From: Desulfovibrio cuneatus DSM 11391
Lineage (GTDB): Bacteria; Desulfobacterota; Desulfovibrionia; Desulfovibrionales; Desulfovibrionaceae
Length of the DNA: 64,000 nt
Reading direction: 5' to 3'
Assembly: GCF_000430005.1 (NCBI RefSeq)
Contig: NZ_AUCY01000014.1
Coordinates: 1 to 64,000 of the forward strand
Under the pieces are notes generated by a model, which had not been told where the DNA came from, searched no databases, and saw only the letters and a program-made list of their open reading frames with translations. The position numbers were made by a program, and so were the translations under genes. Below, piece after piece: positions 8,263 to 16,589 of this stretch (its first letter is position 1; every line of letters begins with the position of its first letter).

Positions 8263-9981
8263 ATGCTCCTTCCTCACGAAAAAGACGCCCTCATCCAGCA
8301 CCTGCAACACGGCGCGCCCCTTTCTGCAGCAATGCAGCAGGCCCTTTTTTGTATGGCCTGCGCGCCGCTCCCCCATGGGCAAGAAAGTACCCCCCCATGC
8401 ACGCAGGCAGCTTGCCCCAGCAGCGCAGAACATGCCCCGGTGCTGGTGGAAGCGTACAGCCAAAAAACCGCTGCCACACAAGAACTTTCTGCGGTTGCAT
8501 CTTCCCAACAATTACCCTGCCCTGGCCTGCCAAACCTGCTGTGGCAGGGGGACAACCTGCCCCTGCTGCACGGCCTTGCCACCCCGGCAGGGCAGGCATG
8601 GCTTGCGGCACGCGGGGGCCTGCGCTTTATTTATATTGACCCGCCATTTAATGTTGGCAGCAATTTTTTCGCCCAAACCCCGGTGGGGGAAGCGGCCAGC
8701 GGGCACGCCCCCTTGCGCCAGAAGGCCTATGCCGACACCTGGGCCCCAGGGGCCTTTTACGCCATGCTGGCCCAGCGCCTGCACCTTGCCCACAGCCTGC
8801 TGGCCCCGGAAGGGACACTGGTACTGCACTGCGACTGGCGCACTTCCGCCAGGGTGCGCCTGATGCTGGACACCATTTTTGGGGAAGACCACTTTTTAGG
8901 GGAAATAATTTGGCATTACACAGGGGGGGGCCGGGCAACCCGCTATTTTTCCCGCAAGCACGATACCCTGTTCCACTACGCCAAAACAAAGCACTGGTAT
9001 TTTACCCCCGACGCCGTGCGCGTGCCCTATGCCCCCACCAGCGGCTATGCCAAAAAAGGCATTGTGAGCAAGGCAGGCAAACAATACACCCCCCACCCCC
9101 AGGGCACCCCGCCAGACGATGTGTGGCGCATTCCCATTATCAACCCCCTGGCAGCAGAACGCCTTGGCTACCCCACCCAAAAGCCGGAAGCCCTGCTGGA
9201 ACGCCTGCTTCTGGCCTGCACCCGCCCAGGTGATTTGGTGGCCGACTTTTTCTGTGGTTCCGGCACCACCCTGGCAGTGGCCCAGCGCCTTGGCAGGGCG
9301 TGGCTTGGGGCAGACCAAAGCCCACTGGCCATTGCCACCAGCCAGGAGCGCCTTGCCCAGCCACAACTGGCGCAGTTGGAAGGCCAGCAGCAGACTTCCG
9401 CGCCAAGCGCTTTTTGCCTTGCTACACTGGCAAACCAACAGCACAGCCCTACCCTGCCTCCGCTCTTTTCTCCTGACGCACGCCGCCCGGAACAGTTTAC
9501 CACAAACATGACAAACACCCATACTTTAGGCCTTAGCGTGAGCACTTCCCCGCAGGGGGTGCAGGTAACCCTGACCCAACTGCATGCCTTGCTCCCCCCG
9601 GAAGCAGAACAGCGCGATGAACCTGCACTGGAAGGAGGACTGCATTGGGCCTATGCCTGGGCCGTGGCGTTTGTCCCTGCTCCTGCACCCATTGTTCCCG
9701 AAAGAACACAGGTTGCGCGAACAGGCACCCCAGCCACTTCCGAGCACTCCCTCACCCTGCCAGCCTTCCCTTTCCCTACAGCCCTTTTTACCCCGGCATG
9801 GCATACCTGCCGCCACGGCAAGGCCCGCACGCTGGCCTTGCAAACCCCTGTGCTGGCCCTGCCAGAAAAGCACTGCACCCTTTTGGTGCGGGTAACAGAC
9901 GTGCGGGGCGGGCGTGTGTATACCAGCCTCCCCTTGTTTCCTTCTTCCGCTCGGGCTTCGTGGACATGTACAGGCAGCTAA
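8263..9981 (+). CDS. Site-specific DNA methyltransferase (N6-adenine/N4-cytosine, beta class), orphan
   Basis: Transfers methyl groups from SAM to DNA bases. The 572-residue protein has the catalytic motif IV DPPFNVGSNFF (about residues 126-136) before the SAM-binding motif I DFFCGSGTTLAVAQRLG (about residues 326-342), which is the beta-class order. IWHYTGGGRATRYFSRKHDTL and YPTQKPEALLERLL are also typical of this family. The first 110 residues and the last 200 or so are Ala/Pro/Gln-rich and not recognised. No restriction nuclease or specificity subunit is adjacent, so it is an orphan. The last dozen codons, including the TAA stop, lie in a 99-bp tandem repeat, so the C-terminus may have been rewritten by the repeat. 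Confidence 0.88.
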   Translation: MLLPHEKDALIQHLQHGAPLSAAMQQALFCMACAPLPHGQESTPPCTQAACPSSAEHAPVLVEAYSQKTAATQELSAVASSQQLPCPGLPNLLWQGDNLPLLHGLATPAGQAWLAARGGLRFIYIDPPFNVGSNFFAQTPVGEAASGHAPLRQKAYADTWAPGAFYAMLAQRLHLAHSLLAPEGTLVLHCDWRTSARVRLMLDTIFGEDHFLGEIIWHYTGGGRATRYFSRKHDTLFHYAKTKHWYFTPDAVRVPYAPTSGYAKKGIVSKAGKQYTPHPQGTPPDDVWRIPIINPLAAERLGYPTQKPEALLERLLLACTRPGDLVADFFCGSGTTLAVAQRLGRAWLGADQSPLAIATSQERLAQPQLAQLEGQQQTSAPSAFCLATLANQQHSPTLPPLFSPDARRPEQFTTNMTNTHTLGLSVSTSPQGVQVTLTQLHALLPPEAEQRDEPALEGGLHWAYAWAVAFVPAPAPIVPERTQVARTGTPATSEHSLTLPAFPFPTALFTPAWHTCRHGKARTLALQTPVLALPEKHCTLLVRVTDVRGGRVYTSLPLFPSSARASWTCTGS

Positions 9982-10138
9982 GCTGCCTGTACCCTCCGCC
10001 CTCGCTCCACGGCTCGCTACGCTCGCGACTGCCGTCTTCTTTCTTCCTCTCGGGCTTCGTGGAGATGTACAGGCAGCTAAGCTGCCTGTACCCTCCGCCC
10101 TCGCTCCACGGCTCGCTACGCTCGCGACTGCCGTCGGC
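9942..10138. repeat. 99-bp tandem repeat, two copies, each with a 25-nt palindrome
   Basis: Two copies with a 99-bp period (9942-10040 and 10041-10138) differ at only a few positions. Each contains the palindrome GTACAGGCAGCT-A-AGCTGCCTGTAC (first copy 9968-9992), followed by GCCCTCGCTCCACGG and CTCGCTACGCTCGCGACTG. A partial third trace (CTCCGCTCGCGACTGTCGTC) appears near 10196-10215. The first copy supplies the stop of the methyltransferase gene. Confidence 0.85.
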
Positions 10139-10505
10139 TTTAGGGATATCACTCCGCCTCGCGTAGGGATAAGCAAGTAGCAAAGCCCCCCGCTCCCTCC
10201 GCTCGCGACTGTCGTCTTATAGGGGTATCACGCCGCCAAAGGGAATAAATCAGCGTTTCCCCAGCACAAAGCTGCCCCTTGCCTGATGCGGTGAATAATG
10301 CCATATTCTTGCCTTGAGCGATTGCGCGCCCCATGCCATTGCAGGGGAAGCGGCAAGACCGAGCAAAAAAAGTATGGTAGCGCGGCCAAACGGAACAAAT
10401 CAACGTTTCCAGCAATACGCTACCCTACTTGTAGCCGGTGAAGGCTGCACCCTGACGACTGCAACCAAGCACAGCGCATTTTTTGCGCGTAAGGAGAGAC
10501 TGATT
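9982..10505. other. Repeat-rich non-coding gap
   Basis: About 520 bp without a supportable gene. It holds the second tandem repeat unit and two half-copies of repeat family A at about 10224-10262 (GCCGCCAAAGGGAATAAATC then GCGTTTCCCC) and 10380-10412 (GCGGCCAAACGGAACAAATC then ACGTTTCC). Only the last 80 bp or so look like an ordinary upstream region for the next gene. Confidence 0.6.
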
Positions 10506-11273
10506 ATGCCGCGCAGCCACCCGGCAGCCTGGGGGGGCCTTGTTATCAACGCCATCCTCGTATTTTTCCTGTATATTGTCAGCTCATCGCTAGACCCGGC
10601 AAACCTACCGGAAGACCAGCAGTTTGTTGCTGAACTTATACTTAAAAGCCTGCCCGTGCTTGTTACTGTTCTGGTTGTGCAGCTTGCCGGGCTTTACCTT
10701 GTGGCCACAGGGAAAAAGGCCGGCCTTGGCCTGGTTGCCCTGGGCACTTTTTTTATGCTGCCCATCAGTCTTATTTATGGCATTGGCTGCCTATATACTT
10801 ACTTTGGTAAAGCCTCCGAAGCTATTCCCCGGGCCAAAACCCTTACCAACCAACCGGAATACACCTTCGCTTCGGTGTATCCTTTCTGGTTTTTCCTGGG
10901 GGGGTGTTCCTTTGCCCTGGCCGCCTGGGTAAGCTTTGAAACAGGCCAGTCCGACACAGGCATTATTGCCATGAGCTTTTCCTTCTGCTCCATGTTTCTT
11001 GGGGCAAGGGCAAAAGACACCCCGGCCCTGGCCTTATATGCCCAGGGGCTTTGTGTTGCCCCAAATTTGTTTGGGCCGCAACTGTTTCTACCCTATGAAA
11101 ACCTGCAAAGTGCCCGCCTGCACCAGGATAAACGCATCGAATTTTCCCTGTACCTGGCTGCCGCCCGGCACACCGTTACCTGGAACATGAAGCAGGTACG
11201 CCCGGGGGACCAAAAGATTGCCCTGGAAGAGCTGGCACGCAAATTACGGACACACAATGTAGCTTTGCTGTAG
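10506..11273 (+). CDS. Predicted inner-membrane protein, unknown function
   Basis: Not recognised. The 255-residue protein has about five hydrophobic segments: residues 11-25 (VINAILVFFLYIVSS), 44-63, 69-92, 117-133 and 143-157. A soluble C-terminal tail of about 90 residues follows, with a YENLQSARLHQDKRIEF segment that resembles the PH-like tail of some small membrane proteins. The start at 10506 was chosen because AAGGAGA lies 10 bp upstream; longer readings run back into repeat DNA. It lies 41 bp upstream of dgkA on the same strand and may be cotranscribed with it. A lipid-related role would be guesswork. Confidence 0.7.
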   Translation: MPRSHPAAWGGLVINAILVFFLYIVSSSLDPANLPEDQQFVAELILKSLPVLVTVLVVQLAGLYLVATGKKAGLGLVALGTFFMLPISLIYGIGCLYTYFGKASEAIPRAKTLTNQPEYTFASVYPFWFFLGGCSFALAAWVSFETGQSDTGIIAMSFSFCSMFLGARAKDTPALALYAQGLCVAPNLFGPQLFLPYENLQSARLHQDKRIEFSLYLAAARHTVTWNMKQVRPGDQKIALEELARKLRTHNVALL

Positions 11274-11314
11274 CCTGCCCCTTCCGCCGCACCACTGCTT
11301 GCAACGAGGATTCC

Positions 11315-11674
11315 ATGCGCCTTATTAACCTTTCCCATTTATATAAAGCCACCGGCTATTCCCTGGCAGGGCTGCGCCGGGCATGGCAAAATGAACAGGC
11401 CTTTCGGCATGAAGCTATGCTGCTGCCCCTGGTGGGCCTGCTTTTAGCCATTTTTCGCCCCGGTGCCTTGTGGTGCGGCCTGCTGCTTGCGGGCTGGCTT
11501 TTGGTGATGGCCGTAGAGCTTTTGAACAGCGCTGTGGAAGAAAGCATTAACATTGGTGCCCCTGGCTACGACGAACGGGCAAAACATGGCAAAGACATGG
11601 CTTCTGCCGCCGTATTCATTCTACTGGTGCTTAACGGCCTGCTATGGCTGTGCATGCTTGTAAGCATCGCCTGA
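11315..11674 (+). CDS. dgkA: Diacylglycerol kinase (DgkA family)
   Basis: Small integral membrane kinase that phosphorylates diacylglycerol, recycling lipid released during periplasmic glycan synthesis. The 119-residue protein has the family layout: an N-terminal amphipathic stretch (ATGYSLAGLRRAWQNEQAFRHE), three membrane helices, the signature VELLNSAVEESIN and the Asp/Lys pair in DERAKHGKDMASAAVF. Length matches E. coli DgkA (122). It follows the unknown membrane protein by 41 bp. Confidence 0.95.
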   Translation: MRLINLSHLYKATGYSLAGLRRAWQNEQAFRHEAMLLPLVGLLLAIFRPGALWCGLLLAGWLLVMAVELLNSAVEESINIGAPGYDERAKHGKDMASAAVFILLVLNGLLWLCMLVSIA

Positions 11675-12042
11675 TGTCCTTGCGCTTCTGCCCTGGCTTT
11701 GCGGCGTAATGTTCTTGACGCAGGGACGGGAAAAGGCCAGAATATCTTCCCCGTCGCGGTTTTTTCAGGGAAATCACGTTTTCCCCTGTACGTGACCCCT
11801 CATACCAATTCTGAGTGAATACGGCTCAAATTGGAATGACAGATTCTGCCCCAGCAAACGATTACAACCGAAAGTTCTGGAAAAGCAAGGCGGATGTGCC
11901 GCCCTTAGCGGCTTTCCTCGGAAAACACCGGTTTTAGCTGGAGGCGGAATAACGACTTGCCAAATGCACTGTACACTGGGCTACACTGCTGGAAACATTC
12001 AAATTTGAGACCTGTTCCCCCACCGTTTACCCAAGGTTACGT
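11675..12042. other. Non-coding gap between dgkA and the first DedA gene
   Basis: About 368 bp with no supportable gene. Two small inverted repeats are visible: one near 11774-11804 (ATCACGTTTTCCCC followed by a GTACGTGA-like arm) and one near 11816-11854 (CCAATTCTGA with TCAAATTGG). Either could be the dgkA terminator, but no clear U-run follows. Confidence 0.4.
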
Positions 12043-12675
12043 ATGGATTTTTCCTGGTTCCAAGACGCCTTCAACTGGTTACAGCAGGTGTGGTCTGCCG
12101 ATGCCGAGTACCTGCTGCGTACCTACGGGTACTATATCATTTTGTTTCTCACCTTTCTGGAAGGGGAAACCATTGTTATTATTGCAGGCATGCTGGCAGC
12201 AAAAGGCCTGATGAACCCTTACTTGATTGTCCTTACTGCGTTTCTTGGCAGTTGGACAAGCGACCAGCTTATGTTCAGCCTTGGCAAGTACAAAGGCCAT
12301 GCCATTCTACACCGCTTTCCCAAGCTGGAAGCCCGCATGGATAAAGCCTCTGGCTTGTTCCGCAAATACGACACCGCCCTTATTCTTGGCTTTCGTTTTG
12401 TGTACGGGGTGCGTAACGTAACCCCCATTATGCTGGGCATCAGCGGCGTCAGCCACCGTAAATTTCTCGCTCTGAACTTTATCGGGGCCGGGGTGTGGGC
12501 AGCCGCATTCACGGCAGGCGGCTATTTCTTTGGCAAGCTGTTTGGGCATATGATGCACAACGTGGGCGCAGTTATGCTGGTGCTGGTGGGTCTTGTTGTG
12601 CTGGTGGGCGGCGTGATGTGGTTTGTGCGCAGCCGCAAAAAGAGCGCCAACAACGAAAATGCGCCCAGCGAGTAG
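12043..12675 (+). CDS. DedA-family membrane protein (first of a pair)
   Basis: DedA/SNARE-associated family protein; members are lipid scramblases or flippases, including undecaprenyl-phosphate recyclers. The 210-residue protein has the conserved acidic motif FLEGETIVIIAGMLAAKG, then LGSWTSDQLMFSLGKYKG, and the Arg-rich motif RFVYGVRNVTPIMLGISG. These map to the re-entrant loops and membrane helices of the family. The C-terminus ends in a charged Arg/Lys tail. An AAGG site precedes the ATG. The next gene is a paralogue on the same strand. Confidence 0.9.
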   Translation: MDFSWFQDAFNWLQQVWSADAEYLLRTYGYYIILFLTFLEGETIVIIAGMLAAKGLMNPYLIVLTAFLGSWTSDQLMFSLGKYKGHAILHRFPKLEARMDKASGLFRKYDTALILGFRFVYGVRNVTPIMLGISGVSHRKFLALNFIGAGVWAAAFTAGGYFFGKLFGHMMHNVGAVMLVLVGLVVLVGGVMWFVRSRKKSANNENAPSE

Positions 12676-12780
12676 TGTACAGGGCTTTTTCCCACTACAG
12701 CCTGCGCCGTAACACCACCGCTCTTTTTCAACAACGAAAACTCATAACACAGCGCCCCTCGGGTGCCTTATGTATGCAGC

Positions 12781-13362
12781 ATGCCATTCTCTCCTACCTT
12801 ACTTAATGGAGCATTTGCCCACTTTGGCTACTTGGCCATATTTTTAGGCACATTGCTTGAAGGGGAAACTGTGGTTATTGCTGGGGGCTTTTTCGCCCAC
12901 CAGGGTATGCTTTCCCTTGAACTGGTTATTCTGGCTGCTTTTTTAGGCAGCGCCACCAGCGACCAAGGCCTTTTTTTTCTTGCCCGAAAACAGGGCTGGA
13001 AGCTGCTCCATAAACGGGTCAAGACCGAAGAAAAAGTGAAACGTCTCATGGAGCGCCTGCAAAGCCACCCACACTGGCTGCTCGCCTTTGCCCTGCTGTT
13101 TCGCTTTGTATACGGCATACGCAACATTGCCCCCATTGCCCTGGGGCTGAGCGCACTGCCCACATTGCGCTTTGTTGCCGCCAACGTTGTGGGTGCCCTG
13201 GTGTGGGCCATACTTTTTTCCTATGCAGGCTTTTCCTTTTCTGCTGCCATCAAGCGGTTTGGCCCGCAAGTGCAGCATGTGGAAATGGCGTTGCTGGTTG
13301 TGGCGTGTGCCCTGGTGGCTGGTGTGTTATGGTGGCATAAAAGAAAGGCCACTGGCAACTAG
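12781..13362 (+). CDS. DedA-family membrane protein (second of a pair)
   Basis: Paralogue of the preceding gene: 193 residues with LEGETVVIAGGFFAHQGML, LGSATSDQGLFFLARKQGWK and RFVYGIRNIAPIALGLSAL in the same order. The ATG at 12781 is used here. A GTG at 12763 would add six residues, and neither has a clear ribosome site. The two proteins are related but clearly diverged, so the duplication is old or the pair was assembled from separate lineages. Substrate is unknown. Confidence 0.88.
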   Translation: MPFSPTLLNGAFAHFGYLAIFLGTLLEGETVVIAGGFFAHQGMLSLELVILAAFLGSATSDQGLFFLARKQGWKLLHKRVKTEEKVKRLMERLQSHPHWLLAFALLFRFVYGIRNIAPIALGLSALPTLRFVAANVVGALVWAILFSYAGFSFSAAIKRFGPQVQHVEMALLVVACALVAGVLWWHKRKATGN

Positions 13363-13634
13363 CCAGGCTTGCCCGCCTGACCAGCGCATTTATCTTTGAA
13401 AGTATACATTGGCTTACCATGCAGCGCATTGGTTTTTTCAATGTACTCATGTATTGTAATGTCATAAAACCACACGCTCCGCGGGTGGCAACGTTGCTGC
13501 CACCCAGCAATTTCAAAGTGAAATTGCTCTAGCGCAAAAACAAATGCGCCACAGGGCATAGTTTTCCCCCTTTCCCCCTTTTAACACGTTATGAACCGCG
13601 CTGCATACAGTGTGCAGGCTTTCCCGAGGGAGCT

Positions 13635-15179
13635 ATGGGCTTTTTCAGCAGTATCCGCAATTTATTTCAGACACAGCCAGAGCCAGCCTCTGCCGTTGAG
13701 CCAGAACAGGAAATTCAGGCAGTACAAACTGGCCCTGAACAGGCCACTACGCCTGAGCCCGGCGCACATTCTGCTGCCAACGCAGCAACAGGCAGCCCAG
13801 CACACGCACCCCAAGCGAACGTGCAACCATCACAGGCGGAACACACACCTGAAGTAGCCGTTGCCGAAGCACCCACCCCCCAGCCAGCACAGGCGCCTAC
13901 ACAACCCCCTGTTCAGGCCCCAGTACAGACTTCAGTACAGGAAGGTTCCCTGGCGGCCCAAGAAACACACGGTATTTTTGCCACAGCCGAATACAAGGCC
14001 ATGACAGCCGCCCTGCGCGGCACCGAGCCCCGCCTTTCCGCCTGGCTGGAAGTTGTCCTGAAAGGGGTAACCCAGGCAGATGACTTGCTGTGGGAGCGCG
14101 TGCATTTTTTGCTGGCCAGCCTGGAAGCTCCGGAAGAAGAAATTGAACGCTTTGTTACCAATGTTCGGGCATGGCTGGACAACATGGGCTATGAAGCCCT
14201 GGATGATTTTCGTTCCGAACTGCAATACCGCCTGGCCATAGCCCTGAACCTGGAAGACGAGGAAGATGAACGCAGCCGCTTGCTGAGCAAACTCTCTGAG
14301 GGGTTAGCCAAAACACGTGAACATCTTTCCCGCAACCTGAACCGGGTTTTTGCCCAGGGCCGCACCATTGACCCTGCCCTGTGGGAAGAACTGGAAGAAA
14401 CCCTGGTTATGGCTGACGTTGGCTTTGATACAGCCATGAAGCTGACGGAAAGCCTGCGCCGCAGAGCGGAAAAAGAAGGCATAACCGAGGCTTTCCTGCT
14501 TCGGGGCATGCTGGCGGAAGAAGCATTGGCTGCCTTTAAACCCGTACGCCGCATTACCACCGTGAACCCGCCAGAAGTCATTCTTGTGGTAGGGGTCAAC
14601 GGCGTTGGCAAAACAACCACCATTGCCAAGCTAGGGCACCGGGCTGTGCTGCAAGGGAAAAAAGTATTTCTTGCCGCTGGCGACACTTTCCGGGCAGCCG
14701 CCACTGAACAACTCGAAATTTGGGCAGGCCGCATGGGTGCTGGCTTTTTTGCCAAAGGGCACGGGGCAGACCCGGCAGCCGTGGCCTATGAAGCCATGGA
14801 TATAGCCATTGAAAAAGGGTACGACACTGTTATTATTGATACGGCTGGCCGCTTGCACACCAAGGCCAACCTCATGGAAGAGCTCCGTAAAATTGAGCGG
14901 GTAGTGGCAAAGCGCCACCCCGGCGCACCCCACCGCACCATTTTGGTGATTGATTCCACCACCGGGCAAAACGCCCTTGCCCAAATCAAAATGTTCAATG
15001 AAGCTGTGCCCCTGAACGAACTCATTTTGACCAAGCTGGACGGCACCGCCAAAGGCGGCATTGCCGTGGCCGCGGCCATGCAGTTTGGCATTCCCATTTC
15101 CTTTATTGGCCTTGGGGAAAAAATGGAAGACTTGCGGCCCTTTGTGGCAGAAGATTTTGTGAAAGCCCTGCTGGACTAG
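13635..15179 (+). CDS. ftsY: Signal recognition particle receptor FtsY
   Basis: SRP receptor GTPase that delivers ribosomes making membrane proteins to the Sec translocon. The 514-residue protein has a short membrane-targeting start (MGFFSSIRNLFQTQ) and a Pro/Ala/Gln-rich acidic linker to about residue 115. A helical N domain follows, then the G domain: G1 GVNGVGKTTTIAKL, DTFRAAATEQL, G3 DTAGRLHTKANLMEEL, G4 TKLDGTAKGG, and the closing GLGEKMEDLRPF. The linker makes it longer than the compact family members. AGGGAG precedes the ATG. A perfect hairpin terminator follows. Confidence 0.97.
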   Translation: MGFFSSIRNLFQTQPEPASAVEPEQEIQAVQTGPEQATTPEPGAHSAANAATGSPAHAPQANVQPSQAEHTPEVAVAEAPTPQPAQAPTQPPVQAPVQTSVQEGSLAAQETHGIFATAEYKAMTAALRGTEPRLSAWLEVVLKGVTQADDLLWERVHFLLASLEAPEEEIERFVTNVRAWLDNMGYEALDDFRSELQYRLAIALNLEDEEDERSRLLSKLSEGLAKTREHLSRNLNRVFAQGRTIDPALWEELEETLVMADVGFDTAMKLTESLRRRAEKEGITEAFLLRGMLAEEALAAFKPVRRITTVNPPEVILVVGVNGVGKTTTIAKLGHRAVLQGKKVFLAAGDTFRAAATEQLEIWAGRMGAGFFAKGHGADPAAVAYEAMDIAIEKGYDTVIIDTAGRLHTKANLMEELRKIERVVAKRHPGAPHRTILVIDSTTGQNALAQIKMFNEAVPLNELILTKLDGTAKGGIAVAAAMQFGIPISFIGLGEKMEDLRPFVAEDFVKALLD

Positions 15180-15210
15180 CCCAATTTGCACCGCTCAAAC
15201 ATGAGCATGT

Positions 15211-15266
15211 GTACCACAACAAAAGCCCTTCCGGAACGCATTCCGGAAGGGCTTTTGTTGTGGTAC
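15211..15266. terminator. Perfect 26-bp inverted-repeat terminator after ftsY
   Basis: Two 26-nt arms, beginning GTACCACAACAAAAGCCCTT, are exact reverse complements separated by CGCA. The outer AACAAAAG/CTTTTGTT part gives a U-rich 3' side in either direction, so it can stop ftsY from the left and the exporter gene from the right. Confidence 0.9.
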
Positions 15267-15293
15267 ACTGAGATCATTTTGCGTTGATATTGT

Positions 15294-15381
15294 TGAATTT
15301 TACTTGGAGAGGATCTGCCTCCCCATACCCCTTGCAGGGGGCTGGGGGACAGCGTCCCCCAATGAAAGCCAATAAAATTCA
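15294..15381 (-). repeat. MITE-like element, family B (short copy)
   Basis: An 88-bp element with imperfect terminal inverted repeats: TGAATTTTACTTGG at one end and the complement of TGAATTTTATTGG at the other. Its interior carries GGGGGACAGCGTCCCCC and a C-rich stretch. Read on the minus strand it matches the two ends of a longer element at 46.12 kb. Confidence 0.75.
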
Positions 15382-15423
15382 TTGTGCAATACTCACAAAC
15401 TACGTTCCTTTCCCCCAGGGCTG

Positions 15424-16344
15424 CTACCGGAAGAACCCGGCAACATACTGCCCGGCAGTAGCCAGAATAACGGCACAAAGCATCCACTTGATGGCAGCCG
15501 CAGGCACATGCTTTTGGCAACGGGCCCCAAAGTACATGCCCACTAGCCCCCCAATGCCCAGCAGAAAGCCCAGCATCCAGTCCGGTGCCACAGACTGGCC
15601 AGGGAAGAATGGCGCAATGAAGGAATAAAAGGCAATGCCTGCCACAGAAGTTAAAAACGTACCCAGCAACGTAGCACCACCAAGCGTATGCACGGGTAAA
15701 CGATACCACGAGACAAGAATGGGAGCCATAATGGCCCCGCCCCCAATGCCATAACACCCACCCACAAGCCCAATTACCAGCGAAAGCGCAAACAAAGACA
15801 CCATGGGGCAGGCATACACTTCCCCCTGGTAGGTATACTGAATACGCCGTAACGTGATGCTTACATCTGTTACAAAGGCACCAGTGGCACCATGGCCCTG
15901 GCCTGCGGCTGGCGTAGCAGGCTTTAAGGCACCCTTGTTGCCGCTATTGCCTTTGCGCAAGTCCAGCAGCAACTTCATACCAATGTAGGCCAGCACAAGC
16001 CCCGCAAACAACTTGAACGTACGTGGGTCTGGCAGGTACAAAATACGAATAAGCGCACCCAGCATAACCCCTGGCAGGGTGCCCACGGCCACAGTCATGG
16101 CCAAAGGCCACACCATGCGCCCTTCCCGCACATAGCGGTACACACCAGTGGGAATGGCTACCACATTGTAAAACTGGTTTGTGGCACTTACCGAAGGGTT
16201 CACATACCCCAGGTAGGAAACTTGAAAGGGAAGTAATAAGAACGCCCCGGAAATTCCCCCCATAGAACAAAAAAAAGACACCAGAAGCGCAACAGCAGGT
16301 AAAAGCACCGGGTTAGCAGTTATATCAGCCGCAGGAAAATACAT
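15424..16344 (-). CDS. TauE/SafE-family sulfite/sulfonate exporter-like permease
   Basis: Integral membrane transporter of the TauE/SafE family, members of which export sulfite or organosulfonates. About 306 residues from the ATG at 16344, chosen because GGAGG lies 7 bp upstream; a longer in-frame reading begins at 16404. It shows GGISGAFLLLPFQVSYLGY near the N-terminus, the repeated half GLVGGCYGIGGGAIMAPILVSWYRLP, and about eight hydrophobic segments. A cytoplasmic loop of 60 or so residues separates the halves. A sulfur anion is a plausible substrate for a sulfate reducer, but this is inferred from family and lifestyle. Confidence 0.87.
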   Translation of the reverse strand: MYFPAADITANPVLLPAVALLVSFFCSMGGISGAFLLLPFQVSYLGYVNPSVSATNQFYNVVAIPTGVYRYVREGRMVWPLAMTVAVGTLPGVMLGALIRILYLPDPRTFKLFAGLVLAYIGMKLLLDLRKGNSGNKGALKPATPAAGQGHGATGAFVTDVSITLRRIQYTYQGEVYACPMVSLFALSLVIGLVGGCYGIGGGAIMAPILVSWYRLPVHTLGGATLLGTFLTSVAGIAFYSFIAPFFPGQSVAPDWMLGFLLGIGGLVGMYFGARCQKHVPAAAIKWMLCAVILATAGQYVAGFFR

Positions 16345-16530
16345 ACATGCCTCCTCCCCAACAGAGTGCATAAAGCCATAAACAGTGTATAAAAAACAGT
16401 ACAACTGTGTTTATTGTACCAAAGGAATAATGCCCCTAGCAAGGGGGCAAAAGAACTTTGTGCAAAAAAAAACTAGCACTGCATGGCCTACATAACACGC
16501 ACCGCAACTGGTTCATACCACTGTATACGC

Positions 16531-16566
16531 AAAGGCCCCCCGGTAGTTTCCTACCGGGGGGCCTTT
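16531..16566. terminator. Hairpin terminator after the vWA-OmpA gene
   Basis: AAAGGCCCCCCGGTAG and CTACCGGGGGGCCTTT are 16-nt perfect complements around a short loop. It lies 24 bp beyond the stop of the minus-strand gene at 16590. A short T-run follows on the plus side only, so termination on the minus side would rest on stem strength. Confidence 0.8.
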
Positions 16567-16589
16567 TAATTCACGCTATACTGAACGGC

